A DNA stretch of 64,000 nucleotides from Isochrysis galbana (Eukaryota; Haptophyta; Isochrysidales; Isochrysidaceae): assembly GCA_018136815.1 (NCBI GenBank), contig CM030933.1, positions 2,425,344 through 2,489,343 of the forward strand. The letters run 5' to 3'. Shown here piece by piece: positions 1 to 10,379 of the stretch (within the stretch, counting starts at the first letter, position 1; every line of letters starts with the position of its first letter). The notes under the pieces are model-generated. The model did no database searches and was not told where the DNA came from. It saw nothing but the letters and a program-made list of their open reading frames with translations. Position numbers and translations under genes: made by a program.

Positions 1-676
1 AATTGCGGTCGATGCCACGTGGACTGGCGGAATCGCGAGGTAGCGAGTCGTCGGCGGGCAATTGAACGCTTGTACTTTCCCCCCCGTGGTTGATAACCGC
101 CGCCGCGGTGTTCACTTCCACCGAACACATGATGCGGAGGGGCTCGGACTCGCCGTGAGATTCGGGACCGCCGTTCGTCCAACTTCAAGCATGTTAGAGT
201 CGGTCGTATCCAACGGAAGCCTCCCACTGCTCGTCGCGGAGCTCCCGATTGGGCGCATAGCAATACTCTCTCTCTCTCGGAGGAGGAGTGAATCCGATTT
301 CGAATCATCCTTCGGTGAGAGAAGGGGGAGGGGGGAGGGCTCGCTCTCTCTTCTTCTCTCTGAGTGGCCGCCGTGGGCAACCCACACACACACAAGAAGT
401 AGAGCAAGAGATGAGAGAAAGCACCCAACAGAGAGAGAGAGAAGAATAGAAGAGAAAGGGGGTTGTTTAGTGGAATAGAGAGAGAAGGGAGGGGAGTTGT
501 TTGTTGGAATAGAGAGAGAAGAGAAGAAGAGAAAGAGGGGGTTGTTTGGTGGTGGTGGTTCCACGCGCTTGGTTCCCCTCCGCGCTCGTTTCTTCTCTCT
601 CCCCCTCCCCTCCCACAGCCTCACCGCCCCCCTCTCTTCCCTCTTCCCATATCTTTCTCCTCTATAGGTGGTACCC

Positions 677-680
<4 letters not shown>

Positions 681-735
<55 letters not shown>
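681..735. repeat. (GA)n microsatellite
   Basis: About 27 uninterrupted GA units lie upstream of the surface-protein gene that starts at 1044. The whole 1-1043 interval is purine/pyrimidine biased, with CT- and C-rich stretches after the repeat. I see no credible coding exon in it. It probably contains the promoter and 5' UTR of the downstream gene (inference from position only). Confidence 0.9.
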
Positions 736-738
<3 letters not shown>

Positions 739-1043
739 GTCTGCTCGCGGTGCGCGGCCCTTCCGTAGATAGAGATAACTGCAACTGCTACACGTAGAGA
801 GAGAGGGGGGCGTGACACCACACTCTCCAAGCGTTTGCCGCCTCCTTTTCCGCCCGTCGCGCTCTCCCCTCCCCCTCCCCATCCCCCCGCGTCCGCAGCA
901 GATAGAGAGTACGGAGACTGATTTATCTTACAAACCGAATCCGCCCTCCCCCCCCCCCCTTCTTCTCTCCTCTCCTCCACGACCGGATCGGCCGCCCCCC
1001 GACTCGACCCCCGCACCCGCCACCCTCGTGTGGCTTGGCACCG

Positions 1044-3889
1044 ATGCTGCTGCCCTGGCTGCTCTCGATCAGCGCGGCGCCGACCAACTCATGGTGCGAC
1101 CAGCGCCTCGCAAACATTCGAGCCCTCGTAGATGCCGGCCGACTCGACGAGGCGATGCGCACGAGCAAGCTCCGGCCGCAGAGCGCCGATGCGGAGCGTC
1201 TGCCACTCGCGTGTAAGCAAGATGTGCCGTTCGAGGGGAGGGCATGGATGCTGGCTGAAGACGAGAGGAAGGGTATGATCTGGCTGCAAGACCCACAATG
1301 GCCGAACCCCTTCAAGTACGTCGTCCAGAAGTCTGATCCTCAGATGAGCAAGGCAGCTGCCGCCGTGGACGTTGTCGGTTTCATTCTCGACAACGTCTTT
1401 GTCATCAGCACTTTCGCCCGCGCTGACGTGTTGGTCTCCCAGGAAGACGAATCGCCAGATCATAGAGACCATTTGCGATCGCTGAATCAAGCATTTCAGG
1501 CCCTCAACCAGCCCTCGTCGAATCCGCCACTGATCCCACCCCTCACCCCGCCATTGAGCCCACCACTCACCCCTCCGCTGAGCCCACCCAGCCAACCACC
1601 ACTTGGGCCGTCCCCACATGCTCCACCATCACCGGCACAGAAGTCAATGCCAAGCCCACCGCCACCCGCTCTGCCGCCCTTGCAACCTCCATCGACTCCA
1701 CCGAGTATGCCGCCAGTCTCGCCCTTGCCGCCTCTCACTCCGCCGTTGAGCCCACCATTCACCCCGCCACTCAGCCCCCCCAGCCAACCGCCACAGGGGC
1801 CATCCCCGCATGCTCCGCCAGCACCGCCGCAGAAGCCAATGCCTGGCCCACCGCTACCCGCTCTGCCGCCCTTGCAACCTCCATCGACTCCACCAAGTAT
1901 GCCGCCAGTCTCGCCCTTGCCGCCTCTCACTCCGCCGTTGAACCCACCATTCATCCCGCCACTCAGCCCACCCAGCCAACCCCCTCCACTTCCCCCACCT
2001 CCGATCTCGCCCGCCACATCACCATCTCCGCCGCCGACATCGCAAGCGCCTACTCCTTCTCCCGCCACTCCACCGAGCCGCCCGCCGCTCGCGGCTCCAG
2101 CTACTCCACCCTTGCCCCCCTCATCGTTCCGTGTGGTCGTGGCCTTCACGGCTGCTGGTGAGGTGTCGGACTATGCCTCAATGTCGAAGGAAGAAATCGG
2201 ACATTTGATCGGGAATGCCAAAGGGGTGCCAAAGGCCGACTCCTTCACCGTGACCATCGAATCGGGGAGTGTGATCATTACGACGACGCTCAACTACCAA
2301 ACTCAACAGACTGCAAAGGATGCCGGGATTGCTCTCACTCCGCTGGTTGTGAGCGCATCCTCATTGGAGACATTCCTCTTCAATGGCGGTATCAATGTTA
2401 ACGTCACGCAAGCCCCCTCGGTAAAGAGCGAAGGCACAGACGGAGTTGTGCTTTACGAATACAATGGCACACCACCATCGCCGCCGCCATCACCTATCCC
2501 TGCCCCGTTGCCGCCTGCACCGATGCCGCAGCCGCCAACTCCGACCCCGCTGCCGCCTGCACCGACGCCTCAGCCTCCTACTCCGACCCCGCTGCCGCCT
2601 GCACCGACGCCGCAGCCTCCTACTCCGACCCCGCTGCCGCCTGCACCGACGCCGCAGCCTCCCACTCTGACCCCGCTGCCGCCTGCACCGACGCCGCAGC
2701 CTCCTACTCCGACCCCGCTGCCGCCTGCACCGACCCCGCAGCCTCCCACTCCGACCCCGCTGCCGCCTGCACCAACGCCGCAGCCTCCTACTCCGACCCC
2801 GCTGCCGCCTGCACCGACCCCGCAACCTCCTATTCCGACCCCACTGCCCCCCCGCCAACCTCCCAGCCTCCTACTCCGACCCCGTTGCCGCCTGCACCGA
2901 CGCCGCAGCCTCCTACTCCGACCCCGCTGCCCCCTCCACCGACCCCGAAGCCTCCTACTCCGAACCCGTTGCCCCCTCCACCGACACCGCAGCCTCCAAC
3001 TCCGACCCCCTTGCCCCCCGCGCCGACTCCACAGCCTCCTACTCCGATTCCGTTGCCCCCCCCACCGACTCCGCAGCCCCCTACTCCGACACCGTTGCCC
3101 CCCGCACCGACTCCGCAGCCTCCTACTGCGACTCTGCTGCCCCCTGCACCTGCCCCGCCACCCCCGCCCCTAGCACCGGGCACCGAGTCGAGGAAGACCC
3201 CAGCTCCGCCTCCAAGCCCCCCTCGGTCTCCGCCATTGCCTCCTTCTGCCTTCCGTGTGTCACTTGTTTTCATGGCAACTGGTGATGTTGCTGACTACAC
3301 CACAGCAACGAAGGATGAGATCAATGATATTATCGTCCGTGCCCAAGGAGTGCCACGCCCCGTCGCCTCGGCTGTGACCATCGAACCGGGGAGCGTAGTA
3401 GTTACGACGACGCTTGACTATCTTGATCAAGAGGACGCGCTGGGCGCTGGGCTAGCGTTGTCACCCGCGGCACAAAGCGCGGCTACAATGGAGAGCTTCC
3501 TGCGCGATGGAGGCATTGCCATCAACGTTACAGAGGCCCCAACAATTTCAGCTCGTCAAATGGAAGGAGACGGACAACTCATCTACTCGTATGGAAGCGT
3601 CGCTGATCGACAGAAGAGGGCGTTGTGGCCTATTTTCGTCGCGGTTGCCGGTGCGGGCTTATTCTTATTGGCTCTCGCCTTGTTGGTTTGGGCCTATTGG
3701 CACAGATTCGCTCGCAATCGCGATACAGTCCACGAGAAGGGAGTAGACGAGCCCGAACGAGGTGCGTCACTGCCTGGCCGCGTCGCCCTCCGCTCGACGA
3801 CGGCGAGTCCCGTCAAGCACGAGCGACGCATATACCTTGACGACGTGCAAGGGTTTACTGCGCCCCCGCCAGCCATCAACCGCGTGTAA
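1044..3889 (+). CDS. Pro-rich secreted/membrane surface protein with two copies of a repeated module (frameshifted)
   Basis: The first in-frame ATG is at 1044 and gives a short hydrophobic leader (MLLPWLLSISAAP), so export is likely. The order is: a roughly 140-residue N-terminal region; a long Pro-rich stretch; module 1 near residues 360-470, containing VTIESGSVIITTTL; a second Pro-rich array of PPAPTPQPPTPTPL-type units; module 2 near 735-850, containing VTIEPGSVVVTTTL; one transmembrane helix near 860-885 (VAVAGAGLFLLALALLVWAY); and a basic cytoplasmic tail. The frame breaks inside the second Pro array at a run of seven C (2847-2853). One extra C would give a single frame of about 948 residues. 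That suggests either a homopolymer base-call error or a real lesion. The composition resembles hydroxyproline-rich algal wall or surface proteins such as pherophorins, but I do not recognise a named family. Confidence 0.72.
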
Positions 3890-4685
3890 TGCAGTTGAAC
3901 GGCTTATGCAGGAGCTAGCACACGGACCCCATGGCTATCTTCGTTCCAACTCGCGGAGCATCTGAGTGACTCGATAGCACCTTTTCAGGCACACACCACG
4001 GCTATTCCGATTCCCAACACGATAAAGCTTAGGTCAATACTCGTACTAGACTTTTAGATGTTTTTGAGTGCTTGGGCAAAACCATGGCAATTGCAAGGCG
4101 TCAATCAAGCATCAAGCCGTGAAGCCGCGGCCACGTGCAATGCCATTCGATCGATCAATTGAAATGGCAAATAGCATCATAATGGCAATCTGGCATCACT
4201 CTCTCCTCATTTCTCTTGTAAGCACTATGCACTATCTTCGTTTGCTCCAATGCTCATTTTCTCCTCATTCACAGCATCTCTCAGCTTGTCTGGTGTGATC
4301 ATGTATGTCTCGCTTGTACTGTGTAGCATGTACGAGTAATATTCGAATCACTAATTGATGCGTGTCTTCTCGTATCTTCAACCATTGAATTTAGGCAACT
4401 GCCTGATGATGTTAAATCAACTACTCTATAACAAAACATCTAAGCGTTAGTACCACTACTCCCACTAGCCCGGTACTATCACAACACCCCTAAGCGCACT
4501 TGCCCGTACACCTTGACGTGTGTTGGTACCACTAACACATGCGTATATGCACCCCTTCAAATCTCCCCCCTCGCAGGCCCCCGGCTCCCATCATATAACT
4601 CCCCACAAGTTACAATGAGGGAAAATCTAGTGTGAGGCGGAGCGACCTACGTCGGGCGACTTAACAGGAAAAAACACCGGGGGGA
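3890..4685. other. AT-richer intergenic stretch
   Basis: No ORF with protein-like composition, no RNA gene and no clear repeat is seen here. It probably holds the 3' UTR and terminator of the upstream surface-protein gene. Confidence 0.5.
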
Positions 4686-4689
4686 GGGG

Positions 4690-4860
4690 GAAGGGGAAAA
4701 AAACCTTATAATATTCTCGCCGCGCGTGCAACTATGCAGGTCTACTTTGCAGCCGCGCCCGCGTCCCTTAACGCCCTCTCTCACTTGCCTTGCGGCTCGT
4801 CCCCTCGTGCTCTACTTAGGGGTGGTTCCTCCCCCGTGGCACGGGGAGGGAGAGGTCAAA
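4690..4860 (-). repeat. SINE-like repeat, tail end (copy A)
   Basis: This is related to the fuller copy at 5145-5592 and to the copy at 49785-49946. Shared landmarks on the plus strand are: an A-run followed by CCTT and an AT-rich block; a GCGCGTGC-type box; CACTTGCCTTGCGGC; and CCCCTCGTGCTCTAC. On the element's own (minus) strand the tail therefore ends in poly-T. The 5' limit and any target-site duplication are not clear for this copy. Confidence 0.6.
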
Positions 4861-5144
4861 GTTCGCATTTGTGTCTAGGTTGTCGTGTTCTTCATCCGAT
4901 GTTGGTTCCTGTGTCGAGGCCTGCACGTTGCGTGATCGTGGATGAGTACTGGGCGCATGTTGGCAAGCTGTGTCTGGGTAGGCGGTCGCCGCTTATTAAC
5001 CTCCCTCAAGGGGGATCTCTAGTGTGTTGGGTTTGGGTTGGAGTTTTTGGGTTTTTGGGCTGTGACAGTTGTATGGTACGTGTTCATTTCTGAGGCTGAT
5101 GTTTGTGCCCATAAGGGCCGCCCGGTCTCGGGCCGCGCCACCAA

Positions 5145-5592
5145 AAAAAAACCTTTTAAAATTCGCGCCACGCGTGCGGCTACTGGGTTAACTATTGTAG
5201 CCACGCCCAGATCCCTTCCTCTCCCTCACTTCCCGCCTTGCGGCATCTCCCCTCGTGCTCTACATAGGGGCCCAGGTTGTGGGGGGGCTGGGGCGGGCGG
5301 GGTGCACCGGCCCTCAGTGGTCTGTTCTCGCCTTCCTCCTGTGCCTCTGGGTGGCCCGTTTCTTGTTGATGTTGTGAGGGTTTTGTGCCGTTAATGGGGT
5401 ATCTCTTGCTCGTGGAGTGTTCGTTTACTTGAGTGGTCTCTTAAAAACGGGGGGGGGGATGTGCCTCGACTTAGGCGCTTAGGCGAGCCTCTCGGCAAGG
5501 CCGATCGCTTTCACCACTAGGCCGAGGTTGTCGCTCATCCTTAGTCTTCCCTTGTCGTCTTCTGTAAACATAGGAGTTCTGAGCTCCGCTGG
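5145..5592 (-). mobile_element. SINE-like retroelement, about 448 bp, flanked by a 15 bp duplication (copy B)
   Basis: GGGCCGCGCCACCAA occurs at 5130-5144 and again at 5593-5607, bracketing the element like a target-site duplication. Read on the minus strand, the 5' part contains CGGCCTAGTGGTGAAAGC, which resembles a tRNA-type pol III box A (TRGCNNAGYNGG). The 3' end is GCACGCGTGGCGCG, then AATTTTAAAAGG and a T-run. I see no intact box B. The 3' tail resembles the 3' end of the LINE at 35224-38805, as expected if that LINE's machinery mobilised it (inference). Confidence 0.65.
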
Positions 5593-5607
5593 GGGCCGCG
5601 CCACCAA

Positions 5608-5989
5608 GGCGGCGCGGCTGTCACCAGGGTTGGAGAGGCCTTTGCCACGAGGCATGCCCAATGGAGGTTCTGTGTGCTGTGTCTGCTGTGTTCCTAGTAC
5701 GAGGCGCCCGCAATTTGCAGGCCCCATGGGGGGGGGGGAGGGTTAGCATGGCTGCTGGGGGTGATGTGGCTGAGGCCACGGGCCGTGTGGCGCGACGGCG
5801 ATCGCGCTCACCTGCTCGGCCTCTGCTGGAGGCTGGAGGACGCGGTCGCTTTGCCAGCGACTGCTCCACGGGTACTGGGAAGGTCGTTTGCCTTCATTTG
5901 GTACCCCTCGTTTCCAAATACGCGATGCGCCGGTACCAAAAAAATCGTCTAGTATTTAAGCAAAGGCACCCACCTCACAGTGCTCAACC
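5608..5989. other. Intergenic, GC-rich then promoter-like
   Basis: No coding region is supported. A TATTTAAG sequence near 5953 lies about 35 bp before the ATG at 5990 and could act as a TATA-type element. Confidence 0.35.
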
Positions 5990-6615
5990 ATGTCTATGAA
6001 TGGAATGGCGGCTGATGATGTAGTACGCAAGCGATTGCAATGGATCATAAGAAAGATGGACGATAACTTTAAAAAATTCATCTTACCTCTCTTTCCGCCA
6101 TATGCCACTTCTAAATCTGCCATGCAGGTTATGGCGGAAGCATTGGACAGCATCAGTCCGCCGCCGCCGGTTGGAGTCAACCCGGGGGGAGCAACAACTC
6201 CCTGAGGAGCTTGCTTGAGTCGAACCCAAATTTGTGGACGTACACTTTCGAATGTAAGTCCTTATTCAGTTCATTCGATTTCAAGCACAATACGAACATT
6301 GAAGACACCTTACATGCCATTTGCGAGGCTGATAAATCATTCACACTGGTTTATATGATACACACTCTCTTGAGCAAGAAATTCACAGCGAAAACAATCG
6401 TCAATATGAGTCGTGATGATCTGCTTCGTACAATCAAAGCTCACGTCGATTCGGAATTAACTCCCCACCTCCAAGAATTGTTAGGTGTCGATTCGTGTTC
6501 AGCTTCCCAAGTAAAGATTGAAAACAAAAGGCCGCTTATCGGTTCGGGTTCAGCTCCCGTAAAGATTGAACCGACAAGGCCCAGCAACATCAAATGCAAA
6601 AAAGCTCGGTCCTAG
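5990..6615 (+). CDS. Unrecognised small basic protein, one homopolymer frameshift
   Basis: ATG at 5990 opens a 71-codon frame ending at 6205. A second frame, open across the same area, runs to 6615. One additional G in the G6 run near 6183-6188 joins them into about 208 residues. The N-terminal half looks helical (VVRKRLQWIIRKMDDNFKKF) and the middle is hydrophobic/helical. The C-terminal part carries two VKIE tetrapeptides about 20 residues apart, matching the SUMO-acceptor consensus, and then a Lys/Arg tail (KCKKARS) that could be a nuclear signal. Codons are markedly more AT-rich than in neighbouring genes. No family is recognised. Together with 6762-7085 it may be foreign DNA. Confidence 0.45.
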
Positions 6616-6761
6616 GACACCGGACCGAGCTCACCATGAGGGCGCTCCTGCGAGCAAGGGGATGCATGGTTACTAGTGCGTGCCCCCCCTCGATGAAAAT
6701 TCCAGCGGCCTCCTCGTCACGCATGACGTGGCCGCCGCGCAGCCGCATGCAGGACCTCTCC

Positions 6762-7085
6762 TCACACTTGTCTTGAAAGGATCGTCTTGAATGCGTGCAT
6801 TGGATGTATACCGCACTCCTCGTGTGTCAGCTTGAACTTCTTTTCGATGTCGTAAAAGCTGTGGTACGGGTCAATGTACCCCTGCTTCTTTTCGAGCATG
6901 AGGTAATGCCTACCGGTCTTATCAATGGCGTAGGGATACGGAAAGTCGTTCGCTCCTACAGGCGATACGAATGCGACGATCTCGTCGACGGCCTCAAATT
7001 CGAACACTTCGATGCCCACGAAGACGTACTTGAGGTCGCCGATGTAGAAGAGCAAAGAGTTCCCTGCTTCATTGAGCTTGTTCAC
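6762..7085 (-). CDS. Large-DNA-virus-like hypothetical protein, 5'-truncated
   Basis: About 107 codons are open on the minus strand and end at 6762. There is no ATG at the 5' end (the frame begins with GTG at 7085), so it looks truncated. The sequence is strikingly unlike host genes in composition: aromatic and acidic, with FVSPVGANDFPYPYAID, HYLMLEKK and FYDIEKKF. The pattern of a short beta-rich protein with VG-N-D-x-PYPYAID resembles small hypothetical proteins of algal nucleocytoplasmic large DNA viruses such as phycodnaviruses. This is from memory of that style of sequence, not a database match. A host gene is possible. Confidence 0.45.
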   Translation of the reverse strand: MNKLNEAGNSLLFYIGDLKYVFVGIEVFEFEAVDEIVAFVSPVGANDFPYPYAIDKTGRHYLMLEKKQGYIDPYHSFYDIEKKFKLTHEECGIHPMHAFKTILSRQV

Positions 7086-7099
7086 TCTGTCGTACCCTG

Positions 7100-7333
7100 C
7101 TGCAGCCGCTCAACGCGCTCGTGCGCGGCACGCCCGGGGCCCGCACCACACGCCGCGCCGTGTGGCGGGTCGCGCACAAGGGGACGGGCTACGCCGTGCT
7201 CGGCGTGGGCGTCTACCAGGCCCTCTCGGGGCGCGCCCTCATGCCGAGCCAAGGCGACGCCGTTCTCGTCGCGTACGTGGTGCTCCTGGGCCTCTCCTTC
7301 GGGGTGCTCGCGGGGGGGCTCATGGTAGGGTGA
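7100..7333 (+). pseudogene. Cytochrome b561-like membrane-domain fragment
   Basis: An open frame encodes LQPLNALVRG, then RRAVWRVAHKGTGYAVLGVG and a second hydrophobic helix, ending at a TGA just after LAGGLMVG. QPLNA followed by W-x-x-x-HKGxGY is typical of the C-terminal helices of eukaryotic cytochrome b561/DOMON-type ferric or monodehydroascorbate reductases. That assignment is by family knowledge. Only two helices are present, with no start codon or upstream exons, and the 5' side abuts the virus-like ORF at about 7085-7100. I read it as a terminal exon or displaced fragment. Confidence 0.5.
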
Positions 7334-7469
7334 GAGTCCCCACGGGAGGGGAAGAAACCCTGAGGGAAAGGAGACCAAATGAAGGCAAGCCGCCTGAGGG
7401 CGCCCTCAGGAGGGGCCCCGAAGCCCGAAGGAGAGGGGAGTCGCTGCGGCGCGTTCCATCGCAACCAAG

Positions 7470-7545
7470 TATAAACTAAGTTGAGTGGGAGGGTAGAACG
7501 CTTGCGTGAGAGTAGTGGGTCCAGAGCCGCGTGCGCGGTGAGAAT
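7470..7545. repeat. Composite repeat remnants
   Basis: AACCAAGTATAAACTAAGTTG near 7470-7490 is the exact reverse complement of the first bases of the R1 repeats. It is followed at about 7519-7545 by GGGTCCAGAGCCGCGTGCGC and an AT block, matching the tail of the R1 copy that ends at 50730. It appears to be a rearranged remnant. Confidence 0.55.
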
Positions 7546-7714
7546 ATTATGAAATGTAATTTAAAGCACAGAACACGAGCATCTTGCGGGATCCGTGGCC
7601 AGCCAAGCAACCCGGAATGTTGAACGTGTGAGAGAGCTGGGTGAGCGACATCCAATTGACAAGAATGCTCCCATATCGACACATTGCCGAGGTTGTGCAT
7701 GGCTTAGGGACTGG

Positions 7715-10103
7715 CTACAGCCCCATCCTCTCCTTGATGCTTGCAGCGATGGCGGCAGCATTATCCGCGGCCGCCCGAATCGATGCCTGGGCTTGCTGGA
7801 GCGCAATGGCTTGATGATGTGCGCCCGAGGAGATTGCATTTTCACGATTGCGGCGGAGCTGCCGGATCTCCAATCGCGAGAGTGGCACCGGAGATGGCGC
7901 GGTATCAAACCACGCGTGATGGAGGGCGGCGGCGGCGCTTGTGCGTTGAGCTGGGTTGGGGTTTAGAAGGGAGACGAGAAGTTCAAATCCCGCATCTGAC
8001 AACGCAGTGGTGCGGTGCTGCGCGACAGCGGCTACCCCAGGTGTGAAGCCGACCGGTGGAAACTTTTTGCGCAGAGTCGACTTTGGTAGCAGCACAAGCG
8101 TCCCATCGGGTCCGAGCCGACGCTCCTGGACGTCTACAATGTTGAGCAATCCCGACGAGACGGCGGGCAAGGAGGCGTACTCCGGCCACGAGAGCTCGGA
8201 CGGGGTGCCCAGCAATCGGAAAATAGTGTTGACCTGCTCGCCTTCTGATGATCCTTGAAAGAGCGGCTCGCCCAGCTGGAGCCACTCTGCTAGGATGCAT
8301 CCGAAGGACCACATGTCGACGGCGGAACCGTACCGACGATCACCGAGCAACACTTCGGGCGCGCGGTACCTAGGGAAAGTGCAAGGTGAGGAAGCGGTGT
8401 TAAACCAGCGCATATAGGCTGTGACGGGGCGCAAGACTCGCACGCCGATTGGCCGCATCCCCGACGCGCTCGCTCGCAGGAGGCGATTTTCTGCTTCACC
8501 ACAATGATTGGACGTCGGGCGTGCACGGAGTTGTGCCTTGAAGTCCTGAGGCACGTCGCGAAAGGCCAAAGTCGCAAAGCTTCAATACGCCACCGCGGTC
8601 AAGCAGGAGGTTTGTCTGCTTGAGGTCTCGATGTAGAGTAAACGTCTCATGCACTGCGGACAGCGCGGAGAGGAGTTGCATCGACAGACACTTAACCTAC
8701 GCAGGATAAGAAGAGGCGGCGGTGCAGCCGGGCAGTCAGTAAGGCCATGCGTCCTCTTCTTCACAGATGGGTTTCGTGGGCAAGGGATGCACGTTGACAC
8801 GCTGCCACTTCCAGAGGAAGTTGACCGCGAATCTCGAAAGCCCTTCCGCATGCTGTGTCTCGCCTTCAATCATCTGCAGCCTACACAACAACCCTGCGGG
8901 GAGCCACAACAGGACACTGCGTGCATGGCGCAACAAGAGCACAACGTCCTTACCTGCCCCTCCGAGAAAGGTTGGGTCATATGCTCAATCAAGTGCCCCA
9001 AATCGTACTCTACAAGCTCCATCACCATGAACATTTGGTTCTGATCCAGCACAACCTCGTGGACGCGTACCACATTTGGATGCCGCAAGGAAAGAAGGAT
9101 CGACATCTCGCGCACCATCTCGAGCGGAACACCCTCGCCCGCATCGACAAGCCCTGATTGCCCCAAAGCAGCAATCTGCATGGCCTGTGCACATGGATGG
9201 AAAGGCGGCCTGAGGGCGCTGTCGGTGAGCCGCGTAGCGCGCGCGTCTGCGATCCCAACAGTCTAGCGGGAGAGCCCAAGGCAAGGATCATGCAGCAAGT
9301 TGATCTGAACTGGCTACACAAGTCACCTTGAGCGCAACAATCTCTCCCGTCTCCCTGTTCTTGGCCTTGTAAATCTTATTGAAGGCCCCACGGCCAACTA
9401 TCCCCAAATTCTCGTAGCAGTCGATCGAGCGCAGGCCCATCCGCGGCTCGGGCTCGCGAAGAATCGTTGCACGTTCATATCTGCGCCCAAACGTGTAGTT
9501 GCCACGGCGCGTCTCCTGCACGCTGACCTCGGCCGGATCGGCTTCAGACTCAACGAGCACATGGGTCGGCGGCGCAGCCGGCGTGGGCGGACCCCATCGG
9601 CCGGAGCGGCCGCCCCCCGAAGATGCCCCTACCGCGGTTGGAGTTGAGGCCGACGGGACCGCCGCTATACCGCCACCCACCGCCGCACAGCCGATGTTCT
9701 GCGCGATTGCCGCCGCAACGGCGCTAGCGGCTGCCGCGGCGCCCGAGAGCTGCCCTGGTGCTCCTGCTGTGAGCGAGTCCTCACCGGTGGGCAAGAAGAG
9801 AGACGAGGAGGCTGTTGGCCTGGGAGGTCTCGTTACCGTCTCCTCCGCCTCCTCCTCCGCCTGGGAAGCCTCTGCAAAGAGGCTTGCGGCCGCAGCAGCC
9901 CTCGGTTTGCCGAGCTTGGTGGAGGCTAGCTTGGTGGGTACGCCGAGCTTGAGCTTGTGCGAGGGCTTGAATGCGAGTTTGGTGGGCCCCGCATGAGGGT
10001 GGGACTCCTCCGGAGGAGGCGGAGGCGGAGGCGGAGGAGGGGGAGGCTCGGGAGGGAGGGGAGGCGGAGGTTCGGGCGGCAGCGGCGGCAGCGGCGGCGC
10101 CAT
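7715..10103 (-). CDS. CDK10/CDK11-like protein kinase, four exons
   Basis: Exons are 10103-9327, 9184-8954, 8696-8500 and 8369-7715, which join to 619 residues with consistent phases. The N-terminal 220 residues are polyproline, then Ala-rich. The kinase domain has [11 protein letters not shown] (an altered Gly loop, with N at the third Gly), VALK (catalytic Lys at the exon 1 end), PLEMVRE (in place of PSTAIRE/PITSLRE), [14 protein letters not shown], and TP followed by [12 protein letters not shown]. The W codon is split by the last intron. VD-MWS-GCI and a GT-P-E insert are also present. These features fit the CDK10/CDK11 (PITSLRE) class, which acts with cyclin L or M in splicing, transcription or cell-cycle control. 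An alanine-rich helix follows the domain. The ATG lies only 2 bp from a long GA/CT repeat. Confidence 0.86.
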
Positions 10104-10104
10104 C

Positions 10105-10105
<1 letters not shown>

Positions 10106-10170
<65 letters not shown>
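10106..10170. repeat. (CT)n microsatellite at the kinase start codon
   Basis: About 32 CT units (GA on the coding strand) end 2 bp upstream of the kinase ATG at 10103. They must lie in its 5' UTR or core promoter. CT-rich interrupted sequence continues to about 10380. Confidence 0.93.
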
Positions 10171-10175
<5 letters not shown>

Positions 10176-10379
10176 TCCTCCTCCTCTCTTTCTCTTCCTC
10201 TCTCTCTCTCCCGCACCCCCTACGCACGGGCGCTCTCTCTTCCTCTAACTCTCCTCCCCCAGCTATTCTCTCCTTTCTTCTCTCCCCCTTCTCTCCCCCT
10301 TCTCTTGAAGGCCACCCCTAAATTACTTAAAACTTTACCCCTTCTCTCTCTCCCTCTCTCTCCCTCTCTCTCCCCGCCT

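Noticed and set aside
1496..2149. Gly-rich minus-strand ORF
   Set aside because: Antisense of the proline-rich coding repeat of the surface protein.
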